A stretch of 50,703 bases of DNA from contig JANXVN010000311.1 of assembly GCA_025351645.1 (NCBI GenBank), positions 1 through 50,703 on the forward strand, in the 5' to 3' direction. Numbering within the stretch: position 1 is the stretch's first letter; the number at the start of each line of letters is the position of its first letter. The notes under the pieces were generated by a model, which was given only the letters and a program-made list of their open reading frames with translations, had not been told where the DNA came from and made no database searches. Positions 26,874-36,246 of the stretch are shown piece after piece. The position numbers and the translations under genes are program-made. Origin of the DNA: Ferruginibacter sp. (GTDB lineage: Bacteria > Bacteroidota > Bacteroidia > Chitinophagales > Chitinophagaceae).

Positions 26874-28190
26874 TTACATTTCTTCTGTCCACTTATCCCT
26901 GTCTTCCGGGCTAAATTTCCAGGGCGCAAAATTATTTTCAATGTTGCTAAACATGGCGTTCCATTCCTGAGGAGCATTGCTGTCTTCCATAATTAACGAG
27001 CGGCGCAATTGAATAATTATATCCAGCGGGCTTATGCTTACAGGGCATTCCTGCACGCAGGCATTGCAAGTGGTGCAGGCATGTAATTCTTCTACAGTAA
27101 TATAATTGTTCAGCAAAGTTTTGCCATCAGGTTTAAACTCACCGTTTTCAGCGATGTTTTTTCCAACTTCTGTAAGCCTGTCCCTCGTATCCATCATAAT
27201 TTTACGGGGGCTTAAAAGCTTGCCCGTAATGGTAGCCGGGCATGCAGCGCTGCACCTGCCGCATTCAGTACAACTGTATGCATCCAGTAAATTTTTCCAG
27301 CTTAAATCAGTTACATCCTTAGCACCAAACTTCATTTGTGGAGCATCTCCTGTGGGTGCAAGCTCTGGCTGCATAATGTATTTTACTTCATTCTGTACAT
27401 TCACCATATTGCTCATTTTGCCGAGCACTGGCAGCCTTGCATAATAGGCATTGGGAAACGCCAGCATAATGTGCAGGTGCTTGCTGTAAGGCAAATAATT
27501 TAAAAATGCCAGTATGCCGGTAATGTGTATCCACCAGCAGGCTCGCTCTATTATTATTAATGTAGATGTTGGTACATTGCTAAATATCGGCGCCAGCAAA
27601 CCTGAAAAAAGAAAGCTACCGGTTGCATGGTAATGTTCGCTGCCTTGTAGCTGTAAAGCCCTGTCGGTGGCATTCATGGTTAAAAAAAGGCTCATCAAAA
27701 TAATTTCGGCAATCAAAATATAATTGGCATCGCTGCGTGGCCAGCCATCTAAATCTTTACTGATAAAACGTTTTAATTTCAGCACATTCCTGCGGCTTAA
27801 AAAAGCTACGCAAACTATAATTACGCCTATAGCCAGTATCTCAAAAAAGTTTATTAAAAAAGAATATAAACCGCCTAAAAATGGAAAGAATAACCGGTGT
27901 GTGCCTAAAATACCATCCAGCACTATTTCTACTACTTCGGCATTAATAATGATAAAGCCTGCATAAATAACAAAATGCATCACGGCTACCAATTTGTTAC
28001 TAAACATTTTTTTTTGCCCCAAAGCTAATAGCAACACGTTTTTCCAGCGAAGCGACGAATTATCAGAAAGATTTTCTGGCATGCCTGAAAAAATATTGCG
28101 GCGTATTTGCAGGATATTTTTTGTGAAAAGCCAAACAGCTACAGCGAATAGTACAATAAAAAAAAGCTGGGGAACAAGATGCATAAGCAA
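26874..28190 (-). CDS. Membrane-bound protein with two [4Fe-4S] clusters (HdrC/NarI-like)
   Basis: 438 aa. The N-terminal about 250 residues hold five or six hydrophobic helices (NarI-like region). The C-terminal domain has two complete [4Fe-4S] motifs: C307-x2-C310-x2-C313-x3-C317 (SCTECGRCSAACPA) and C372-x2-C375-x2-C378-x3-C382 (ACTTCNACVQECPV). It is likely an electron-transfer subunit linking the quinone pool to a soluble oxidoreductase. In related genomes it is usually followed by a CCG-domain (HdrB-like) Fe-S protein gene. Here the next gene is holA, so the partner is missing from its usual place. An upstream partner on the same strand is also absent. Confidence 0.82.
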   Translation of the reverse strand: MLMHLVPQLFFIVLFAVAVWLFTKNILQIRRNIFSGMPENLSDNSSLRWKNVLLLALGQKKMFSNKLVAVMHFVIYAGFIIINAEVVEIVLDGILGTHRLFFPFLGGLYSFLINFFEILAIGVIIVCVAFLSRRNVLKLKRFISKDLDGWPRSDANYILIAEIILMSLFLTMNATDRALQLQGSEHYHATGSFLFSGLLAPIFSNVPTSTLIIIERACWWIHITGILAFLNYLPYSKHLHIMLAFPNAYYARLPVLGKMSNMVNVQNEVKYIMQPELAPTGDAPQMKFGAKDVTDLSWKNLLDAYSCTECGRCSAACPATITGKLLSPRKIMMDTRDRLTEVGKNIAENGEFKPDGKTLLNNYITVEELHACTTCNACVQECPVSISPLDIIIQLRRSLIMEDSNAPQEWNAMFSNIENNFAPWKFSPEDRDKWTEEM

Positions 28191-28289
28191 TGTTTATATA
28201 GCTAAGATAATTATCAATTGCCAGATACACTAATTATGCCCCATTATTGATTTATGCTATAAATTCGTGCAAACAATAAAGGTATCAGC

Positions 28290-28787
28290 ATGGCAGATAA
28301 AAAATATATCTTATCAAAAGAAACGGCAGAAAAAAAATTGCGCCGCATGGCATTGGAAGTAGCAGAACGCAATTATGGCGAGCAGCAGTTGATATTGGTA
28401 GGCATTAAAGAAAATGGCAGTATCATCGCAAATAAAGTAAGCAAATTTTTAAAAGATGTTTTTAAAGGGGAAGTAATTGTTGTAACGCTGTCGCTTGATA
28501 AAAAACACCCGGCAGCAATAACAATTGAGCCTTGCATCGATTTTAACGACAAAGTTATTTTGCTGATAGATGACGTGGCTAACAGCGGCAAAACCATGCT
28601 GTACGCATTAAAGCCTTTACTGGAAAGCTACCCCAAAAAAATACAAACACTGGCATTACTGGAACGCACCCACAAATCATTTCCTATTGATGTGGATTAC
28701 GTCGGCCTATCCATTTCAACCACGCTGGATGAACATATTTTTGTAGAAGTAGAAGGGGCGGAGGTTGTAGGGGCATGGATGCAATAA
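28290..28787 (+). CDS. Phosphoribosyltransferase (PyrR-like)
   Basis: A 165-aa type I phosphoribosyltransferase. The PRPP loop is VILLIDDVANSGKTML (about 89-104), with the two acidic residues and the SGKT turn intact. The N-terminal ILVGIKENGSIIANKV provides the PPi loop and the hood is minimal. This size and layout match PyrR or hypoxanthine-type PRTases annotated generically in Bacteroidota. PyrR (uracil PRTase / pyr regulator) is one possibility, but no pyr genes are nearby. It is divergent from the Fe-S protein gene, 99 bp away. Confidence 0.8.
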   Translation: MADKKYILSKETAEKKLRRMALEVAERNYGEQQLILVGIKENGSIIANKVSKFLKDVFKGEVIVVTLSLDKKHPAAITIEPCIDFNDKVILLIDDVANSGKTMLYALKPLLESYPKKIQTLALLERTHKSFPIDVDYVGLSISTTLDEHIFVEVEGAEVVGAWMQ

Positions 28788-28947
28788 AGGTTTCATGCAA
28801 AGATGCCAAGGAACAAAGCAAGTAAGTTTTTTGGTTCACACAAAGGCCCGAAATTTTTTTAATATTGTATTTTAATTGAGTTCTATTTCTTAAGGCCTTG
28901 GCGTAATTGCGTGAAAATAAACTTGGTGAAAAACTTAGCGTGAAAAC

Positions 28948-29979
28948 CTAAAAATGCAAAGCATGGAATTTAAAAGAGCCCTTGCTAAACTCAATGCTTG
29001 GCGCAGGAAACTTAAAAGCACTTAAAACCGTCAGTAAAAATTTAATAGCTTTTTTTCGGGTCTTTATTTTCGTAAAATCAATATCCGGCGATAAGTACCA
29101 TTGACGGTACCGCCTTATATCCGAGCGGTCATAAGTAATACTTGACTGTTTATTTTTCCAAATATTTGAATTAGCGCCAAACATGCCATCAGCGCCATAA
29201 CCAACGGCAACGCTTAGCCAGCCAGGCAAATTTGTTTCCGGAAAAAATGATTTGATATTAGCGCTTGCCCAATAAGTCTGCGCATTATAATCTTTCAAAA
29301 ACCTTTCAGAAAAAGATTTGCCGTAAATATCATCCGCACGGGCATTCAACACTGCATCCTGGTAATTATTTCTATGAAAAGAAAATTTAATTTTTATCCG
29401 CTGGTCATCCCATGCCAGTTCTTGCGAAATAAGCGTTGCGCTGCCAACAACATTGGCAGTAAAATCGCCCCAGCTAAACCCCCATTCTTTGCTAAAGCCA
29501 TCCAGTACTTCAATGGCTGTTTGATAAACAACGCCACTCATGCCACCCAGCCAAATACGTTTTTTACGGCTTACGCCTGTCCATCGCCACAACTCCATAC
29601 TAGCCCTGCTTTCAATATAAGCGCTGTAAAAATGCCCCACTTTATCCACCTGCAGCCATTCGCCATTATCATTAAAAAAATGAAAACTGCTTCGTGGGTA
29701 GTTCGCATACCATGTTGCATTTAAGCCAATTAATATAGCGCTGTAACCCACCACATTGGCTATGGCAACGGCTTTTACACGTTTCTTTATTTGTATTGGC
29801 GTTAAAATATGTAAAGTTTGGCTGGTAGCTATTACAGGTGTGGTATCCTTATTAATAAAAGCCAGGCTACTATCCTGTGCTACAATATGCAAAGTAATAA
29901 AAAGGGTTACGACGTAACCAAAAGCCATCTTTTTTTTAAAAGCCCAACTTTTGTTTTTATATTGTTTAAGTGTTTTCAA
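28948..29979 (-). CDS. DUF2279 exported protein
   Basis: 343 aa with an N-terminal hydrophobic stretch (MAFGYVVTLFITLHIVA) ending near AQDSS. If the Met at codon 18 is the true start the signal peptide is more typical, so the start is uncertain. The body matches DUF2279: AIANVVGYSAILIGLNATWYANYP, VDKVGHFYSAYIESRASMELWRWTG, and SWGDFTANVVGSATLISQELAW. The conserved KVGHFYSAY and GDFTAN with internal hydrophobic helices suggest a periplasm/outer-membrane-facing protein. The function is unknown. It is convergent with the phosphoribosyltransferase gene. Confidence 0.82.
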   Translation of the reverse strand: MKTLKQYKNKSWAFKKKMAFGYVVTLFITLHIVAQDSSLAFINKDTTPVIATSQTLHILTPIQIKKRVKAVAIANVVGYSAILIGLNATWYANYPRSSFHFFNDNGEWLQVDKVGHFYSAYIESRASMELWRWTGVSRKKRIWLGGMSGVVYQTAIEVLDGFSKEWGFSWGDFTANVVGSATLISQELAWDDQRIKIKFSFHRNNYQDAVLNARADDIYGKSFSERFLKDYNAQTYWASANIKSFFPETNLPGWLSVAVGYGADGMFGANSNIWKNKQSSITYDRSDIRRYRQWYLSPDIDFTKIKTRKKAIKFLLTVLSAFKFPAPSIEFSKGSFKFHALHF

Positions 29980-30047
29980 TAGAAATTAAATTTTGGTCCG
30001 AAAAACAAAAATAATATTTTACTCGTATTATTAAGATACGAAACAAT

Positions 30048-30055
30048 TATTTTTG
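30048..30055 (+). promoter_or_regulatory. Candidate -7 box for the phosphohexomutase gene
   Basis: TATTTTTG fits TAnnTTTG exactly and lies 20 bp before the ATG. There is no strong -33 match. Confidence 0.4.
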
Positions 30056-30075
30056 AAGAAGTAAATAAAAAAACC

Positions 30076-31800
30076 ATGGATAAAAACATTCAACAAAAAA
30101 TTGATAACTGGCTATCTGGCAATTACGAGCAGTCTGTAAAAGATACCATTATTACAATGCAAAAAGATAATCCCGATGAATTAGCGGATGCCTTTTATAA
30201 AAACTTGGAATTTGGTACCGGCGGGCTTCGTGGCCTTATGGGCATAGGCACCAACCGCATGAACAAGTATACCGTAGGCATGGCAACGCAAGGCTACGCT
30301 AACTATTTAAAAAAATGTTTTGATGGTGAAATTAAAGTAGCCATTGCACACGATTGCCGAAATAACAGCCGTTTTTTTGCTGAAACAACTGCCAATGTTT
30401 TTGCTGCAAACGGTATTAAAGTTTATTTGTTTGAATCGTTGCGCCCAACGCCGGAGCTTAGTTTTGCCATCCGTAATTTAGGCTGTAAAGGTGGTGTAGT
30501 CTGTACTGCATCCCACAACCCGAAAGAGTATAATGGCTACAAAGCTTATTGGGATGATGGCGCACAAATGGTTACGCCCCATGATGAAAATGTAATTATT
30601 GAAGTAGATAAAATTGCCTCTGTAGATGATGTAAAGTGGAGTGGGGGCGAAGCAAATATATCTGCTATAGGCAAAGATATGGATGAGCTGTATTTAACCA
30701 TGGCAAAGGGATTAAGCGTTTACCCGGATGTATGCGCAGCGCAGCACGGGCTTAAGATAGTATACACGCCCATACATGGCTCTGGCATTATGCTGGTGCC
30801 GCAAATATTAAAAAAGTTTGGTTTTGATAATGTGCATATTGTTGAAGAACAGAGTGTACCGGATGGTAATTTTCCAACAGTGGTTTTTCCTAACCCCGAA
30901 GAGAAGGAAGCGATGAGCCTTGGGCTGGCACTGGCTAAAAAAATAGATGCAGATATTTTGCTGGGCACCGACCCCGATAGCGATCGTGTAGGCATTGGCG
31001 TAAAAAATACCAAGGGCGAATGGGTGCTGATGAATGGCAACCAAACCGCTGTACTGGCTTTTAATTATATGATTGAAGCCAGAAAAACTAAAGGCATCAA
31101 CCAGCCAAACGATATGGTGGTTAAAACCATTGTAACCACAGGTATGATTGATGTTGTTGCTAAAGCAAGTAATATTGCCTGCTACAATGTACTCACAGGC
31201 TTTAAATGGATTGCTTCGTTAATTAAAGAAAAAGAAGGCAAAGAAAATTATATTATTGGCGGCGAAGAAAGTTTTGGGCTGATGATTGGCGATAAGATAC
31301 GTGACAAAGATGCGATAAGCGCAGTAGCATTGCTTTGCGAAATGGCGGCCTACGAAAAAAGTAAAGGCAGCAGCATGTATGCCAAGCTAATAGCCCTTTA
31401 CGTGCAATATGGCTTGTTTAAAGAAACGCTGGTAAGCATCACCAAAAAGGGGATGAATGGGGCAAAAGAAATTGAAGATATGATGCAAGGCTACCGCAGC
31501 AACCCACCAAAAACAATTGATGGCGTACCTGTTGCAGAGCTATTGGATTATGAACTACAGGTTGGTAAAAATTTACAGACTGGCGAAAGCAAACCCATTG
31601 ATTTGCCTAAAAGTAACGTGCTGCAATTTTTATTAAATGATGGCACAAAAATATCTGCAAGGCCAAGCGGCACAGAGCCAAAAATTAAGTTTTATTTCAG
31701 CGTTAATTCCAAGCTGGATAATGCGGAAGGCTTTGAAGCGGCTGATAAATTGTTAGCTGAAAAAATTGCCCGGATGGTGAGTGAGATGCAATTAAAATAA
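30076..31800 (+). CDS. Phosphohexomutase (phosphoglucomutase/phosphomannomutase family)
   Basis: A 574-aa alpha-D-phosphohexomutase interconverting hexose 1- and 6-phosphates. All four family motifs are visible: the phosphoserine loop TASHNPKEYNGYK (S146), the Mg-binding LGTDPDSDRVGIG (about 298-310), the sugar loop GGEESFGLMIG, and the phosphate-binding RPSGTEPKIKFY near residue 535. It lies between a DUF2279 gene and a protease gene and is closed by a strong terminator, so it is probably monocistronic. The length fits the longer PGM2-like subgroup common in Bacteroidota. Whether glucose or mannose phosphate is the main substrate cannot be told from sequence. Confidence 0.93.
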   Translation: MDKNIQQKIDNWLSGNYEQSVKDTIITMQKDNPDELADAFYKNLEFGTGGLRGLMGIGTNRMNKYTVGMATQGYANYLKKCFDGEIKVAIAHDCRNNSRFFAETTANVFAANGIKVYLFESLRPTPELSFAIRNLGCKGGVVCTASHNPKEYNGYKAYWDDGAQMVTPHDENVIIEVDKIASVDDVKWSGGEANISAIGKDMDELYLTMAKGLSVYPDVCAAQHGLKIVYTPIHGSGIMLVPQILKKFGFDNVHIVEEQSVPDGNFPTVVFPNPEEKEAMSLGLALAKKIDADILLGTDPDSDRVGIGVKNTKGEWVLMNGNQTAVLAFNYMIEARKTKGINQPNDMVVKTIVTTGMIDVVAKASNIACYNVLTGFKWIASLIKEKEGKENYIIGGEESFGLMIGDKIRDKDAISAVALLCEMAAYEKSKGSSMYAKLIALYVQYGLFKETLVSITKKGMNGAKEIEDMMQGYRSNPPKTIDGVPVAELLDYELQVGKNLQTGESKPIDLPKSNVLQFLLNDGTKISARPSGTEPKIKFYFSVNSKLDNAEGFEAADKLLAEKIARMVSEMQLK

Positions 31801-31833
31801 TTAATCGTCTTAAAATATAAAGCATTGTTGTTA

Positions 31834-31865
31834 AAATGTCAGGGGTAAGCTCCTGACATTTTTTT
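31834..31865 (+). terminator. Intrinsic terminator after the phosphohexomutase gene
   Basis: AAATGTCAGG and CCTGACATTT form a perfect 10-bp stem with an 8-nt loop followed by a T-run ending at 31865. It begins 34 bp after the stop codon. Confidence 0.9.
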
Positions 31866-31910
31866 ATATTGCAGGCAGATTAGCATACCGTTTATTTACC
31901 AACACTATAC

Positions 31911-33989
31911 ATGAAACTACTTTTATTTCAATCCATGCTGGTGCTTTGCCTTTTTGCAAATGCACAGCAAACCAGTACAGAGAATCTTCATCAAAAAACA
32001 TTGGTGCTTCGGCGCTTTTTAGAGCAAAACCATTACAAGCCAATACAATGGAACGATGCAGCTGCCACTATGTTATACAATCGTTGGATGGAAATACTGG
32101 ACGATGATAAAATCATCTTTACCAAAACAGAAATTACACAACTAAGCCCTTACAGCATAACTTTAGATGATGAATTATTGGGTAATGGATGGAGCTTTTT
32201 TAACAAGAGCATACAACTATATAAATTAAGTTTAGCAAGGGCAGATAGTAATATCACAGCTATACTATCAAAGCCTTTGGATTTTTCAAAACCAGATAAC
32301 CTTAGTTGGCCGTTAGCTGATTATGCAGCCAACAACCAGGAAGCTTATCTACTCTGGCAAAAAAAACTAAAATGGAAAGTACTGCATACTATAACCGATT
32401 TATCAATTGATACAAGCAAGCTAGCAACCAACAATCACCAAGTACCATCAAACTTTACAGCGCTCGAAATAAAGGCCAGGGCACAGGTAAATAAGCAAGA
32501 ACTATCTAACATACAAAGTAAGCTGGCAGGCTTAGTACCATCGGCCAAGCAAATGGAAGACGAATATTTAGCCGCCATAACCTGGTGCTACGACCCACAT
32601 ACCGAATATATGAATGCGGATGCAAAAACAGATTTTGACACGGAAATGAGCGGGCTGGAGTTTTCAATCGGTTTTGAAATAGACGAAAACGACAAAGGCG
32701 AATGGGCAATTACCTACCTTGTACCTGGGGGGCCTGCATGGCGCAATGGTGAATTGCATAAAGGTGATGTAATTATAAAAATGAAGGCTGGTGATAAGCC
32801 TGCATTGGAATTAGCCGATACAAACATTGAGGAGCTATCTAAAATATTCAGCGGAAGCAGTACTGAAAAAATTGCTGTAACCTTTCGTACGCTTAGTGGG
32901 CAACAAAAAACCGCCGTGCTTGGCAAAGAAAAAATAGCTAACGAAGAAGGCATTGTAAAAAGTTATTTGTTACATGGCGCAAAAAAAATAGGCTACATCA
33001 CCTTGCCAGGCTTTTATGTAAAAGAAGGCGATGAAGAAAACGGTAACGGCTGCTCCAACGATGTGGCGAAGGAAGTGATGAAACTAAAAAGAGATTCCAT
33101 TGAAGGCCTGATACTTGACCTTAGATACAATGGCGGCGGGTCGTTAGGCGAAGCGCTAGAGCTGGCAGGCATCTTTATAAACGAAGGCACGTTAACATCT
33201 ACAAAAGATAAAACAGGCAAAGTGCATTTTTTAAAAGACCCTAACCGCGGCACTATCTACGATGGGCCGATGCTAGTGATGGTGAACACGATGAGCGCCT
33301 CTGCATCTGAACTGGTAACGGCCGTACTGCAGGATTATCATAGGGCATTAATTGTTGGCAGCCCCACTTATGGCAAAGGTACCGAACAATTAATTTTACC
33401 GATGGATACAACAGGCAACTTTTCTACCGCAAAAAAATACGATAGTTATGTAAAGGTTACTGATGGTAAATTTTATCGCGTAGATGGCACAACAACACAA
33501 TGGAAAGGCGTAGTGCCGGATATAGGGCTGCCTGATATGTACGCCATGGATAAGTTTCGTGAAAGAGGCACCATCTCCGCCTTGCAGCCAGATAATTCAA
33601 AAGTGGCAATTTATGATGCATTGCCCCCCATTTCTTTTGCGGCACTTAAAATAAAAAGTAACGAAAGAGTAGGTGCTGATGCCGATTTTAAAGCAATCGT
33701 AAAATTTGCTGCCTGGTATAAAAGTATGGATGGCATAAAAAATATCCCACTGCAATGGGCTGGTTACAGCAATTATTATAAGGAAATAAAAAGCATGTAC
33801 AGCCTGATGGAATATAAGAAAAACGATGCAGCAAACAACCTTATTGCAAGCAACAACAGCTTTGATAGTGAACGCCAGCAGGTAATTACCGAACAAAGCA
33901 AAGCCATCAACGAAGTAAATATTAAACGGCTGCAAAAGGATGGTTATATTGCTGAGTGCTATAAAATTATGCAGGATTGGCTTCAATAA
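31911..33989 (+). CDS. Tail-specific (C-terminal processing) periplasmic protease, Prc type
   Basis: 692 aa with a signal peptide (MKLLLFQSMLVLCLFANA). An N-terminal TSP domain is followed by a PDZ domain (about 245-335; FSIGFEIDENDKGEWAITYLVPGGPAWRNGELHKGD). The S41 protease core has DLRYNGGGSLGEALELAG, then S464 in MSASASELV and K489 in PTYGKGTEQ, a Ser/Lys dyad with the E. coli Prc spacing. The C-terminal DUF3340-like segment is shorter than in E. coli. It cleaves proteins from non-polar C-termini in the periplasm, including envelope and peptidoglycan-linked proteins. It is followed 48 bp later by a surface-protein gene on the same strand, probably co-transcribed. Confidence 0.93.
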   Translation: MKLLLFQSMLVLCLFANAQQTSTENLHQKTLVLRRFLEQNHYKPIQWNDAAATMLYNRWMEILDDDKIIFTKTEITQLSPYSITLDDELLGNGWSFFNKSIQLYKLSLARADSNITAILSKPLDFSKPDNLSWPLADYAANNQEAYLLWQKKLKWKVLHTITDLSIDTSKLATNNHQVPSNFTALEIKARAQVNKQELSNIQSKLAGLVPSAKQMEDEYLAAITWCYDPHTEYMNADAKTDFDTEMSGLEFSIGFEIDENDKGEWAITYLVPGGPAWRNGELHKGDVIIKMKAGDKPALELADTNIEELSKIFSGSSTEKIAVTFRTLSGQQKTAVLGKEKIANEEGIVKSYLLHGAKKIGYITLPGFYVKEGDEENGNGCSNDVAKEVMKLKRDSIEGLILDLRYNGGGSLGEALELAGIFINEGTLTSTKDKTGKVHFLKDPNRGTIYDGPMLVMVNTMSASASELVTAVLQDYHRALIVGSPTYGKGTEQLILPMDTTGNFSTAKKYDSYVKVTDGKFYRVDGTTTQWKGVVPDIGLPDMYAMDKFRERGTISALQPDNSKVAIYDALPPISFAALKIKSNERVGADADFKAIVKFAAWYKSMDGIKNIPLQWAGYSNYYKEIKSMYSLMEYKKNDAANNLIASNNSFDSERQQVITEQSKAINEVNIKRLQKDGYIAECYKIMQDWLQ

Positions 33990-34037
33990 AAAACAACTAT
34001 ATTTATTTTTACCCATCTTAACCAACCCAAAACCAAC

Positions 34038-35081
34038 ATGAACAAATTGTACATTTTCAGTGCGTTCACACTATTTTTATTGTTTACTGTAATCAATACC
34101 ATGGCGCAGGACTTCGAAAACGCAGGCACTTACATGAGTTTTATAAGCAAGCAGCACCAAACAATTGCCAAAAGATTTTTAGCCTACAACAGTGCTTCTT
34201 CTCATGGAAAAAATGAAAAAAAAGTAACAGCGCTTAAAGAAAAGTTGCTGGATGAGATACAGGAAAGCAAGATGAATATTAGCGGCATGCACTCGTTTAA
34301 AAATGATAAATCTTATCGGGATTCGGCTGTATCTTTTATGAAGCTGTATTACAATGCTTTAAATGAAGATTATAGTAAGATTGTGAATATGCAGGAAATA
34401 TCTGAGCAGTCGTACGACTTGATGGAAGCCTACTTGCTAGCCAAAGAAATGGTGGATAAAAAAATGGACGAAGCTAGTACCGCCTTGCATGTTGAAGAAA
34501 CAAAGTTTGCCGCGGCCCATAATGTAAGCCTTATAACTGGTGGCAAAGATGATTTGGAAAATATGATGGGCCAGGTGGCGGAAACAGGAAACTATTACCA
34601 TCCGGTTTATTTAATATTTTTTAAAAGCTATAAACAAGATGCTTACTTGCTGGATGCCATCGAAAAAAAGAATATCAATGGCATAGAACAAAACCGGAAT
34701 ACGCTTTTACAATATGCAAAAAACGGGCTTATAAAGCTGGATACCACAAAATCTTTTAAAGGAGATAATTCATTAGTATTAAGCTGTAAGCATTTGCTCG
34801 AATTTTATTTAATGGAGGCTACAGATAAAATCCCAACGGTATCTGATTATATTTTGAAGCAGGAAGCTTTTGGTAAAACGCAAAAAGAATTCGATAAAAA
34901 ATCTGACCATACTAGAGGGGAAGTAGATGCCTTTAATAAAGGCGTAAAGGATGTTAATAATGGCGTGAAAATTTTTAATGCTACCAATGCCTCGCTTAAT
35001 CAAAACAGGAATGATTTGATCAATAATTGGAATGCCGCTGTGAATGCGTTTTTTGACCAGCACATGCCAACCTATAATTAA
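34038..35081 (+). CDS. LIC_11966-like helical surface protein
   Basis: 347 aa with a signal peptide (MNKLYIFSAFTLFLLFTVINTMAQ). The mature part is almost entirely charged helices: KVTALKEKLLDEIQESKMNI, SFMKLYYNALNEDYSKIV, EAYLLAKEMVDKKMDEASTALHVEE and a late HTRGEVDAFNKGVKDVNNGVKIFN region. This resembles the LIC_11966 surface protein family reported in Bacteroidota and Leptospira; the match is from memory and only moderately certain. There are no catalytic motifs and no lipobox. It lies 48 bp after the Prc-type protease gene. About 165 bp of non-coding DNA with a TATATTTG box (35144-35151) follow. Confidence 0.55.
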   Translation: MNKLYIFSAFTLFLLFTVINTMAQDFENAGTYMSFISKQHQTIAKRFLAYNSASSHGKNEKKVTALKEKLLDEIQESKMNISGMHSFKNDKSYRDSAVSFMKLYYNALNEDYSKIVNMQEISEQSYDLMEAYLLAKEMVDKKMDEASTALHVEETKFAAAHNVSLITGGKDDLENMMGQVAETGNYYHPVYLIFFKSYKQDAYLLDAIEKKNINGIEQNRNTLLQYAKNGLIKLDTTKSFKGDNSLVLSCKHLLEFYLMEATDKIPTVSDYILKQEAFGKTQKEFDKKSDHTRGEVDAFNKGVKDVNNGVKIFNATNASLNQNRNDLINNWNAAVNAFFDQHMPTYN

Positions 35082-35143
35082 TTAACCTTCAGCAATTATA
35101 AATCGATAGGCTTTAAACAACTGGATAATGTTGAGCAACTAGT

Positions 35144-35151
35144 TATATTTG
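35144..35151 (+). promoter_or_regulatory. Candidate -7 box upstream of the pcm-like gene
   Basis: TATATTTG matches TAnnTTTG, 96 bp before the start, which would give a leader of about 90 nt. The -33 element is not clear. Confidence 0.35.
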
Positions 35152-35246
35152 CTTTAACAAACGGGGTAAATGCAGTTTTTTATAATAAGCATCATTTAAA
35201 AAAATAAATCTCTGTGCAACAGTAAAATAACGCACCAGTCAGTTTT

Positions 35247-35912
35247 ATGAGAAAATACGAAGATACATACCGCCACAAAGGCCTGCGTAAGAAATTGATG
35301 GACATTTTGCGGGAGAAAGGAATTACTGATGAAGCTGTGCTGGCAGCGATGAACAACATACCACGCCATTTTTTTTTAGATAGTGCTTTCGATGAGATTG
35401 CTTATGAAGACCGGGCATTCCCAATCAGCGAAGGGCAAACTATTTCGCAGCCATATACAGTAGCTTACCAAACACAATTATTACAGATAAAGCCTCTCGA
35501 TAAAATCCTTGAAATAGGTACTGGCAGCATTTACCAGGCAACCGTACTGGCAGAGATGGGTGCCAAAGTATTTACTATCGAAAGGCAAAAAGGGCTGTTT
35601 GAAAAAACAAGGAATTATATTTTCAAATCGAAATACCTTAATCTGAAATTTTTTTACGGGGATGGTTTTGAAGGCTTACCAACTTATGCGCCGTTTGATA
35701 AAGTTATTATTACAGCGGCAGCACCAATGGTGCCACCTAAGTTATTATCGCAATTAAAAACCGGTGGTAAAATGATTATACCTGTTAACTCGGCTATTGA
35801 AAATGAACACCAGCGTATGTTGCGCATCACTAAAAATGCAGATGGCAGCACCAGTGAAGAAACGTTCGAGAATTTTTCGTTTGTACCCATGTTGCCAGGC
35901 AAACAAGTATAA
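35247..35912 (+). CDS. pcm: Protein-L-isoaspartate O-methyltransferase with altered SAM loop
   Basis: 221 aa. The N-terminal RDRHKGLR-like start, then RHFFLDSAFDEIAYEDRAFPISEGQTISQPYTVAYQTQLL, is the typical PCMT substrate region (GQTISQPY). The SAM-binding motif I reads LEIGTGSIYQATVLAEMG, where canonical enzymes have GTGSGYQ, so Ile replaces the last Gly of the loop. Motif II (FDKVIITAAAP) and the PPKLLSQLKTGGKMIIPV strand are intact. The enzyme methylates isoaspartyl residues in aged proteins so that they can revert to Asp. Activity is likely but the Ile is unusual. It is followed by two membrane protein genes on the same strand. Confidence 0.88.
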   Translation: MRKYEDTYRHKGLRKKLMDILREKGITDEAVLAAMNNIPRHFFLDSAFDEIAYEDRAFPISEGQTISQPYTVAYQTQLLQIKPLDKILEIGTGSIYQATVLAEMGAKVFTIERQKGLFEKTRNYIFKSKYLNLKFFYGDGFEGLPTYAPFDKVIITAAAPMVPPKLLSQLKTGGKMIIPVNSAIENEHQRMLRITKNADGSTSEETFENFSFVPMLPGKQV

Positions 35913-35943
35913 CTCAAATATTGGCATCATAAAATAAGTAAGT

Positions 35944-36243
35944 ATGCGTTTTTTTTCACGGGTTGTTTTTATTTGTAACTGCTGTTTTGTACTGGCCGTA
36001 ATTTTAAATTTTGTAGAACAGGCCCATAAAAAAAATGGCAACTTTAATGGAGCTATACAAATACGGCCGTTGGTGAGTATGCTAGTGATACTTGGCTACG
36101 GAGCCATCATTGTAAATTTTATTTTAAACATTTTTATGCTGGTGTTGTTCCTAACCCGGCGGAAACAAAATGTAACAACATGGCTGGTATGGGTTAACTT
36201 TTTCTTTTTAATAGCCCAAATATTTTACCATTTTATTTTATAA
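35944..36243 (+). CDS. Small three-helix membrane protein, unknown
   Basis: A 99-aa protein with three hydrophobic segments (about 5-24, 43-72 and 80-97: VVFICNCCFVLAVILNF, LVSMLVILGYGAIIVNFILNIFMLVLFL, WLVWVNFFFLIAQIFYHFIL), positive charges between the last two, and no motif. It sits 31 bp after the pcm-like gene and ends 3 bp before the transporter gene, so the three genes are probably one transcription unit. The function is unknown. Confidence 0.7.
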   Translation: MRFFSRVVFICNCCFVLAVILNFVEQAHKKNGNFNGAIQIRPLVSMLVILGYGAIIVNFILNIFMLVLFLTRRKQNVTTWLVWVNFFFLIAQIFYHFIL

Positions 36244-36246
36244 TAA

